Positions 19,701 through 25,096 of a stretch of DNA of 25,096 nucleotides are shown here, piece by piece; the first letter of the stretch is position 1, and the number at the start of each line of letters is the position of its first letter. A model generated the notes under the pieces. The model made no database searches and was not told where the DNA came from. It saw only the letters and a list, made by a program, of their open reading frames with translations. This DNA comes from Hemicentrotus pulcherrimus (lineage: Eukaryota; Echinodermata; Echinoidea; Camarodonta; Strongylocentrotidae). The stretch is taken from contig BEXV01001035.1 of NCBI GenBank assembly GCA_003118195.1, positions 171,395-196,490 of the forward strand, read 5' to 3'. Both the position numbers and the translations under genes were made by a program.

Positions 19701-22700
19701 TTTTGGGGGTGCAAATCTGGGCCTCCCCTTATAAACAGTTGGGATTAATTGCAACTTATTAGCGACTAATATCAATTGCAACTATGTTGTACAGATCAGA
19801 TAGGAGACTGCAAACCTGCAATCGATAAGAAGACATGCGATTAATTTGGATCAATCCCAACTCTTTAAAGCCCCTCTGCAATAGTTTGGCATGGAGGGAT
19901 TAGACCTCCTGCAAGGTCACTGGCAGGTGGTTATCTCATCAAATCAACTCTTACCTAACATAAGAAAAAGGGGATCATGGGGGATCAACGGGTTCCGCTT
20001 AGGCACTGTTGGGTGTATAAAGGGCGAAAGTAGCTATATGTTGTTCAGTGAGGAATTTAAAAGATGGGGCCCTGGACAACTCTTGAAATTTGTCAAAGTT
20101 TCTTGCTTGCATAAGTTTCAACTCTCATAGCAATGACATTATAACATCACATCGCTCTCATTAATATTACTATACTTACCCTGCCACAGCATGTTGGCAA
20201 ACTCTTTGTGGAGGTCTGGATCACCTTTTTTATTATCCTTCTGAGACCATTTAATGGCTGCCACGATGAACTTCGCCCTCTCCGGAGCCTCGGGAAGTAA
20301 ATACTTTCCCAAGCTACCAATTCTTGCTACAAATGGGAAGAAAAACACCAAACATGTATCAATCGGATGTGATTATTTAGGTCTAGGGCCCGACCTTCAA
20401 CGTCACCATCCAACAAGGTGACATACCTTAAACAGGGGTCTTTCTAAGTCAGTTGGTAGGCAAAGATTGAGTAGTTCAGTTTAAAATGATCTTGAGAACT
20501 ATTGATAGTACTTGTTTTTTTTTACATAAACTGTCTTGAAACTATTCTGAGAGATAAATTAAATAAATATATAGATACCGTAATAATTTTGTGGATCACC
20601 TGATAAAATAATTACACCCTGCTGAAATACCAAACGGTGAAAAGGATGAAATCCACAGATGAACTAAACAAACTTAAAGCAACAAATTTTGGTCACAGGC
20701 ATTCTCAATATATCTGGTCGAAAGTATAAATATAAGACTACTAAAGCTCTGGCTTGTTGCCCATGGCACTTGGGCCATTTTTCATAAAACTTGTTATCAA
20801 TAACAAGTTACAATCACTGTTATAATTATGTAATTTATGTAAAACGAACGGATATGTCTTAGGACAGGAACTGCCCTATATATTAAAGGTAAAGACTAGT
20901 TATGGTCATGTGATTGCATTGTGAAAGGAACGTTGTGGAAGCGATCAGAAAAGGTTGATCACCTAGCATCTAGCATCTGCAAGGTTCTGGAATCATCAAA
21001 ATGATAAGTAATTTGGCCCATTTTTCATAAAGTTACAAGCACTATACACAGAAAGATGTGTATGGGACTACCCTATATCTCTCACAGACCATGAGAGAAA
21101 CAAATTTACCAAATATATGAATTAGTAGTAGGCGGTTTCCCGGCAAATTCGTTATCATCATGTACATGTATTAGTCAAAACATATTCTTTCACATGATTG
21201 GTAATGAGAGCTTCCATTTCATTTTTTGAAATTGGGCGTTTCCAATACTGGTCTTTACCTTCAAAGTGGTACCTTATACGCTACTGAAATTGCGGCATTT
21301 GATTGACTAAGAGGAAATTTGTCATAGAATTTTAGTATCAGTTTACGGTAACAAGTTTTATGAAAACGGGCCCTGGACAGGTTACTCCACACAGACGTAC
21401 CCAGACGTACATAACACGACAGAAAAGGACACAGTGTGGGAAAGAGGCAGAGGAGGAAGGGAGGGAGGGAGAGAGGGAGAGGAGAAACGAGAGAGAGAGA
21501 GAGACTTACAAATATTTTCTTTTGAGATGGGTGCTTCTGCGCTCTCTAAGGCCTCTATCAACAGAAGACTTAGATCAGCTCCACTCATGTGCTGGAGAGA
21601 AGAAGAAAAAAAAAAAATGAGTAAATAAATTGTGTTGTATAGCTTCACAGACACAACTTTCCACATTATGAATATTTAAGGGGGGGGGGGGGGAAANAAT
21701 TGTATTTGTGAGATTTCCATGGCTGAGCAGATTAACCATAACACAAAATATGTGTCACTGGGTGTGTTTATTGACCAAATTTTTTACCTAGAATCAGGTT
21801 TCTTAAATGTCTTTAAGGCAAAATAAACGCAAAGCCCTTTTAAAAGGTCTTTAGATATCTATCTATCTATCAGGCTATAGTTCATCCAGACGTTGGACAA
21901 AACCATCCTCATGACATTTCCACTCTCTTCTGTCTCTAGCTGTCCTGGTCCAAGCGGCCGTTCCCATGCATGGGCATATCTAAAGACGCAAAAGGGTGGG
22001 TTTTGAATGTGACATACAACCAGAATCACGTTTCTGAGAGATGATAAATGCAAAGCTGTTTTGAACCCCACATATAAATCGGACCTTCCTAGGTTAATTT
22101 CCTGTTCGGAGGCTAGCACGGACCATATGTTGTGTAGATGACCTCCGAGAAATTGTCTGCTTCCCGGGTCAAACGGCACAAAACAGCTGCGCAGACACAA
22201 GGCCTTTACTTTGAATCGTGAAGAGACGATAAACGCTACATCCCGCAAACCACTTTTGTATAGTGGGGTTCGATAGTGGGGTATGATAGTAGGGTACGAT
22301 ATGTACATATCTAGTGGCAAGACACGATAAACGCAACTACTGAGTGACGGATAAACAGAAAGGAAGAATTTGTTTTTCTAATAAGGCAAATTATCCAGAG
22401 CAGGTTTTCTCAGGAGTTGTGTTCTAACCAATATTAAACAAGTTGAATACAAATAAAGTAGGGAAATTTATTATTCAACCTTCTAAAATCTTTAAGAAAT
22501 AGGTATAAATTACTTTATAATGCACAAAATAATTTTCCTTTACCTGATTGTGTTGTAATAGAAGAGATGCTCCTGAGTAAAGCATTTCTATGGCTTCTGC
22601 ATGCTTCTTCTGTGTCATGTATCTGAGAATCAAAGATTACAGGATACAATTTGTGGGTAAAAACAAAAAAATTACCTGAAACTTGTGTATTCTGGTTGAA

Positions 22701-23485
22701 ATCTTAGAAATTCAGTAAAGATGTAAGCCATATTTTGGTTTCAAGACTCTAAAATACCTGATATGGTTAACATCTAATAATTAAAACAATCAAAAACAAA
22801 AACAAAAACAAAAGCAATACAAAAATGCTGCAGCAAAGAAACACATTTAGGACAGTATTCTACTAAAATTTAAACCTGACCCTAGGGTCAAGCTATTGTT
22901 CAAAATCAGTTTTTTACATTTAGGAAGTTCGTTTGAGGCCTAAGTTTTCCTTTGTTTAAATCATCGTAGACTCAGAGTCAGGTTTAACAGAATCGGTAGA
23001 ATACAGACTATAATGTGTAAATGTAACAGTGTACTTTAATATTATACATTTCTGGAGATATTACCAGATTTCCAATGCCTCACATTCAAGAGGTTCCATG
23101 AATGGGTGTTTACGTTAAAATGATTGTCAATGGCTCTGTTTTTTACCCACATAGTCATTGCTAAGATTATTTTTAAGGTATGAATGTGTTTGAAAAGAAA
23201 ATGATACTAAGCTGGATGAATTGTTAAATATACTTTAATTTTAGCCTCTGTTATGTTTCACTCAATCAATGAGTAATGAATGTAAATATGTATTGAAATT
23301 ATGGAAATAAAAAACCTTGCTTGAGGATAAGAGAGAAAAAAGGGTGTTTACCTGAAGTAGAGAGTCCTATACATCTGATGTGCTTCGTAGTAATCTCCAG
23401 CTTCTATGCTCTTCTTTAGCTTTCCCAGGACTCTACTCGACCCGCCCCGATCCGCACTCTTCTTGGCAGGAGCTTTAGCTGCCAT
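16642..23485 (-). CDS. GET4: GET4 (TRC35) homolog, complete, 8 exons
   Basis: Spliced on the - strand from 23352-23485, 22544-22622, 21510-21591, 20180-20326, 19047-19185, 18442-18582, 17536-17684 and 16642-16748. The total is 978 bases: 325 residues plus TAA, against about 327 in human GET4. Every join is in phase and every intron is GT-AG. GET4 is an all-helical cytosolic scaffold that, with UBL4A/GET5 and BAG6, hands tail-anchored proteins to the ATPase TRC40/GET3. Conserved blocks, in order: [18 protein letters not shown] (about 30-47), [96 protein letters not shown] and GQVFFGLP. The tail carries six Asp and one Glu (304-310), where other GET4 tails are also acidic. The start ATG at 23485 matches the family's MAA-type N-terminus and length. 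Confidence 0.95.
16849..17024. mobile_element. TA-flanked inverted-repeat element (ACAGTCAAACCTG ends)
   Basis: TACAGTCAAACCTG at the left and CAGGTTTGACTGTA at the right are exact mirror images, with TA at both outer ends. The interior repeats TGTTCTTTGTAGACA-type blocks. MITE-like, in the last GET4 intron. Similar ends are common in animal repeats (from memory). Confidence 0.75.
17230..17495 (-). repeat. Dispersed family X, copy 3
   Basis: Reverse strand relative to the other copies. It shares GGAATCATCAA, GATAAGAAATTTGG and the ACACAGAAAGATGTATATGG block with 13386-13672, then the AAGGCATTTGAAGAGCCATG block. It lies in GET4 intron 7. Its short open frame (CIWDYTN) is repeat-derived and also appears in copy 1. 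Confidence 0.72.
17536..17684 (-). CDS. GET4: GET4 exon 7
   Basis: Acceptor ctctgcag, preceded by an unusually long CT-rich microsatellite; donor GTCAGT. It encodes [35 protein letters not shown] and a Gly-rich end. Confidence 0.95.
17688..17825. repeat. GA-rich microsatellite forming the exon 7 polypyrimidine tract
   Basis: Purine-rich on +, hence (CT)n-rich on the GET4 strand. It runs up to the ctctgcag acceptor of exon 7. The overlapping poly-Ser/Leu open frames are shadows. Confidence 0.95.
17826..18441 (-). other. GET4 intron 6 remainder
   Basis: AT-rich intron. A box B-like GGTTCAATCC at 17950 has no matching box A, so I do not call a tRNA. No other structure seen. Confidence 0.6.
18442..18582 (-). 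CDS. GET4: GET4 exon 6
   Basis: Acceptor atctgtag, donor GTAAGT. It encodes [20 protein letters not shown], then [20 protein letters not shown]. The hydrophobic stretch matches the buried helix of the GET4 fold rather than a membrane segment. Confidence 0.96.
18583..19046 (-). other. GET4 intron 5
   Basis: Contains an A run, TTTA repeats (about 18760-18785) and a T run followed by eight G (about 18795-18815). No gene or element recognised. Confidence 0.6.
19047..19185 (-). CDS. GET4: GET4 exon 5
   Basis: Acceptor cttttcag, donor GTAAGT. It encodes [30 protein letters not shown] and [11 protein letters not shown], one of the best-conserved parts of the family. Confidence 0.96.
19186..20179 (-). 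other. GET4 intron 4
   Basis: Holds the family element at 19719-19876. The open frame at 19891-20130 on the + strand is not recognised and is antisense in the intron. Confidence 0.6.
19719..19876. mobile_element. GGGCCCCGTCTTA inverted-repeat element, diverged copy
   Basis: Starts GGGCCTCCCCTTATAAACAG and ends CAACTCTTTAAAGCCCCT. The interior GAGACTGCAAACCTGCAA aligns with 15060-15219 almost end to end, with substitutions. Same length, about 158 bp. Confidence 0.72.
20180..20326 (-). CDS. GET4: GET4 exon 4
   Basis: Acceptor tttgtag, donor GTAAGT. It encodes [19 protein letters not shown], then AAIKWSQKD and [10 protein letters not shown]. It enters and leaves in phase 1. Confidence 0.94.
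20772..21373. mobile_element. GGGCC-ended inverted-repeat element interrupted by family X
   Basis: The left end GGGCCATTTTTCATAAAACT mirrors the right end AGTTTTATGAAAACGGGCCC, and both continue into TTGTTA. Inside lies a copy of family X (20896-21077). A perfect 10-bp-arm palindrome sits at 20788-20809. Confidence 0.7.
20896..21077 (+). repeat. Dispersed family X, copy 2 (nested)
   Basis: Same orientation as copy 1 at 13386, sharing AGAAAAGGTTGATCACCTAG, GGTTCTGGAATCATCAAAAT and ACACAGAAAGATGTGTATGG. It contains a CCCATTTTTCATAAAGTTAC stretch absent from copy 1. Confidence 0.72.
21439..21504. repeat. GA-rich microsatellite at GET4 exon 3 donor
   Basis: Purine-rich on +, so the GET4 intron starts GTAAGT followed at once by (CT)n. 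Confidence 0.92.
21510..21591 (-). CDS. GET4: GET4 exon 3
   Basis: Acceptor tctccag after a long T/C run, donor GTAAGT. It encodes [20 protein letters not shown] and PISKENI. The donor runs straight into a (CT)n microsatellite on the sense strand. Confidence 0.93.
21680..21697. repeat. G run with undetermined base
   Basis: Fourteen G followed by AAA and an N at 21697. Likely a difficult homopolymer for the assembly; run length is uncertain. Confidence 0.95.
21815..22358 (-). repeat. Degenerate TTTGCGTTTATC box array in GET4 intron 2
   Basis: On the - strand, variants of TTGCGTTTATCGTGTCT recur at about 22321-22336, 22225-22240, 22041-22055 and 21821-21835. Several are followed by a GATTC-type block. 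The 153-residue open frame 21859-22320 runs through this array in the sense direction; I recognise no protein family in it and think it is fortuitous. Confidence 0.5.
22261..22299. repeat. 13-bp tandem repeat, three copies
   Basis: TAGTGGGGTTCGA, TAGTGGGGTATGA and TAGTAGGGTACGA stand head to tail with one to three differences between units. Confidence 0.88.
22544..22622 (-). CDS. GET4: GET4 exon 2
   Basis: Acceptor ttctcag, donor GTAAAG. It encodes [20 protein letters not shown] and ends LLQHNQ in phase 0. It aligns with YMSQSKHTEARELMYSGALL of human GET4. Confidence 0.94.
22623..23351 (-). other. GET4 intron 1
   Basis: Contains the inverted-repeat element at 22853-23005 and a short AAAAAC repeat near 22795. 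Nothing else recognised. Confidence 0.6.
22853..23005. repeat. Inverted-repeat (MITE-like) element in GET4 intron 1
   Basis: Left GTATTCTACTAAAATTT then AAACCTGAC; the right end is the mirror, GTCAGGTTTAACAGAATC then GGTAGAATAC. Arms are about 28 bp with a few differences and one indel. No coding potential. Confidence 0.65.
23352..23485 (-). CDS. GET4: GET4 exon 1
   Basis: The ATG sits in a gagaATGgc context. The exon encodes a Lys/Ala/Gly-rich N-terminus, then [20 protein letters not shown]. Donor GTAAAC. The coding bases here are richer in CpG than the surrounding sequence, typical of a first exon near a promoter. Confidence 0.93.
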
Positions 23486-23566
23486 TCTCGCTCCTCACCT
23501 TCCCTTCAAGTACAAACAAGAGATACTCGGGTCATTTTTTGTATAACAATTAGAGAGGATAGTAGT

Positions 23567-23762
23567 GGTTACTTTACATGACTGCTGAGAAAGCATAAAT
23601 GCTTGTTAGTGAGCAACCAGAGGACTGACAGCTTTTGGTCCTCTCCGAGGGACAAGGTAATGAGGATTAATGCCTTACCAAAGGGCACTAGCGCATCACC
23701 TTGGTTTCAAACCCTGGTCGCCGGATTACAAGAACACTGCTCTACCAACTGAGCTATCGCAT
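23567..23762 (-). mobile_element. tRNA-derived SINE, copy 2
   Basis: On the - strand: ATAGCTCAGTTGGTAGAGCA (box A), CTTGTAA loop, GGGTTTGAAACC (box B), then the body TTTGGTAAGGCATTAATCCT shared with 2153-2346. It lies 82 bp upstream of the GET4 ATG and in the same orientation as GET4. Confidence 0.8.
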
Positions 23763-24595
23763 TTACAAATAAATTTCTTTGCTTTAAACATTTCATGAAT
23801 CTGTCAAAAGGTATTATTATGACAATATGATATTGTTCAGTTCAATTTCTGCAAAAAATTACATTCTAACTAAAATTTTCTTTGTAGTCATCATTTCAAG
23901 CATCTTTTCACAAAAATGACAATATAACAAGTGGTTAATCATTATGGTAGGTATATCTACTAGATGCCAAGGGGACAGCTTCGTTTACTTTAAAAGGCTA
24001 CTCAACCTTAATTTTGTACACCACAAATCACAATTAATAAAAAATAAAAAATGAATAACCCTGTAAGGAATCAAAATGCATGTGAATCAAATTAATTTCA
24101 TTATAAACACAGTCAATTACATGAAAACTCAGAGAAACCTAAATAGAAAATCATCCTTAAAACCTAAATTGTCGCTAGAATGTGATAAAGGCGGCTAAAT
24201 TCTGAACGTCTGTGGCACTTATGTACAATACCTACAGTGATAAGCCACAGCGTCATCAATTTGCTAGAAGTAAAAAAATTGCAGGTTTTGTAATAGTTTT
24301 TGTTTGATCAAGTATACTACAAGCCAAGATTGTAGCAATACTGGCAGGCATTCAAAAAGTGTATTGACACTTACATGTATCACATGATAGGAAGAGGTCT
24401 ATAAGCCTACTGTGTCAGGTGACCCTTCAATTTGCTTTTCATGTATACATGTACGTAGATCTACCATATTCTGTATGGGCTGTAAGTGTAAGCCGCTGTA
24501 TAGACTCAAGTCTCTCAATAGCAATGCTTCTAGTCCAGATTCTGTCTGTTTTTTAATATTTCTTGATCTTGAATTACATGTACATGTATCACACA
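23763..24595. other. Upstream intergenic, nothing recognised
   Basis: AT-rich sequence 5' of GET4. Short overlapping frames on both strands at 24399-24621 are antisense shadows of one another. No exon or promoter could be assigned. Confidence 0.5.
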
Positions 24596-24760
24596 TGCAC
24601 ATAGCGCGGTGCCTCCACTAATCGCGCGATGCCCCAAAAACAACCATCGAAAAGAGGTAGAGAATAAGAGGCAAGGATCGTCTCCAGCCGGGTTCAGCGT
24701 TGAGAGTGTGTTATTTTCTCAGCTGAGAAATGGGTGCGCGACACAAGTCCAGGTTGTGGA
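24596..24760. promoter_or_regulatory. Small CpG-rich patch, possible promoter or first exon
   Basis: Holds several CpG (GCGCGG, ATCGCGCGATG, GTGCGCGAC) in otherwise CpG-poor sequence. It could be a transcription start region for GET4 or a gene to the right, or an untranslated exon. No motif decides between these. Confidence 0.2.
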
Positions 24761-24825
24761 CTATGCTGCTACATGTAGCTGCGTGTTTAAACTTATTTGC
24801 TTGCATGCCATGTGCAGTAATAGTA

Positions 24826-24851
24826 TGAATCATAATCATTTATGATTCATG
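24826..24851. repeat. Perfect short hairpin
   Basis: ATGAATCATAA and its exact reverse complement flank a four-base loop TCAT. No associated gene or T run. Confidence 0.8.
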
Positions 24852-24980
24852 GTCATCATGGTGCTTATCAATGTTTCAATAAAAATATGATTTTTACCAC
24901 CAAAATATTCATACCAATTTTGAAGTATTGATAATATAGACCTAGACATCTCACCCTTACTGGCCTTATAGCGCTACTTC

Positions 24981-25018
24981 ATTGGAGGCCTTCAACTTGA
25001 AATTTGAAGGCCTCCAAT
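24981..25018. repeat. Perfect 15-bp-arm hairpin
   Basis: ATTGGAGGCCTTCAA and its exact reverse complement flank an eight-base loop. It may be one end or the core of a small foldback element near the window edge. Confidence 0.85.
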
Positions 25019-25096
25019 TCAAGGGGGTGCTTCCACCCAGCATCTAGAGTTCTAGACTAAGAAACTAGATTGTTACTTGCACAACCTTTTGAATGC

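Noticed and set aside
21859..22320. 153-codon open frame on the - strand as a gene
   Set aside because: It lies wholly inside GET4 intron 2, runs through a degenerate repeat array and resembles no protein family I know. The GET4 exons on each side join in phase without it.

Overview
The window is animal nuclear DNA: AT-rich, intron-rich, with GT-AG introns, and full of short inverted-repeat elements, tRNA-derived SINEs and pyrimidine/purine microsatellites. The two genes are clear animal orthologs. The types of dispersed repeat (GGGCC-ended and GGGGGGTGTTTCAC-ended short elements) make a marine invertebrate deuterostome, most likely a sea urchin or other echinoderm, my best guess. That taxonomic call is inference; I ran no search.

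Two protein-coding genes point at each other. On the + strand, positions 1-7842 hold the 3' part of a USP22-type ubiquitin protease, the deubiquitinase of the SAGA coactivator. Eight exons (661-7842) encode the last 323 residues in one unbroken frame: the second half of the USP domain, with the catalytic His and Asp and two CxxC pairs. The N-terminal zinc finger and the catalytic Cys box lie left of the window. On the - strand, 23485-16642 holds a complete eight-exon GET4 gene of 325 codons. GET4 is the cytosolic scaffold of the tail-anchored membrane protein insertion pathway. Every exon joins in phase and both reading frames are intact.

Between the two stop codons (7843-16641) I see no recognisable coding sequence. 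This 8.8 kb should hold both 3' UTRs, some pyrimidine/purine tracts, a 530-bp inverted-repeat element and copies of dispersed repeats. From 23486 to 25096 come the GET4 upstream region, a SINE that starts 82 bp before the GET4 ATG, a small CpG-rich patch near 24600-24760 and two short perfect hairpins.

The introns hold many mobile-element remnants: at least eight MITE-like inverted-repeat elements or families, two copies of a tRNA-derived SINE, a three-copy dispersed family (one copy nested in another element), and a striking 90-bp-arm hairpin at 1186-1398. All six long pyrimidine/purine tracts are pyrimidine-rich on the sense strand of the nearer gene, so their polarity flips in the convergent intergenic region. 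I found no convincing new gene system. The most unusual signals are the intronic hairpin, the tract polarity, a microsatellite serving as the polypyrimidine tract of a GET4 splice acceptor, and a degenerate box-repeat array in GET4 intron 2.
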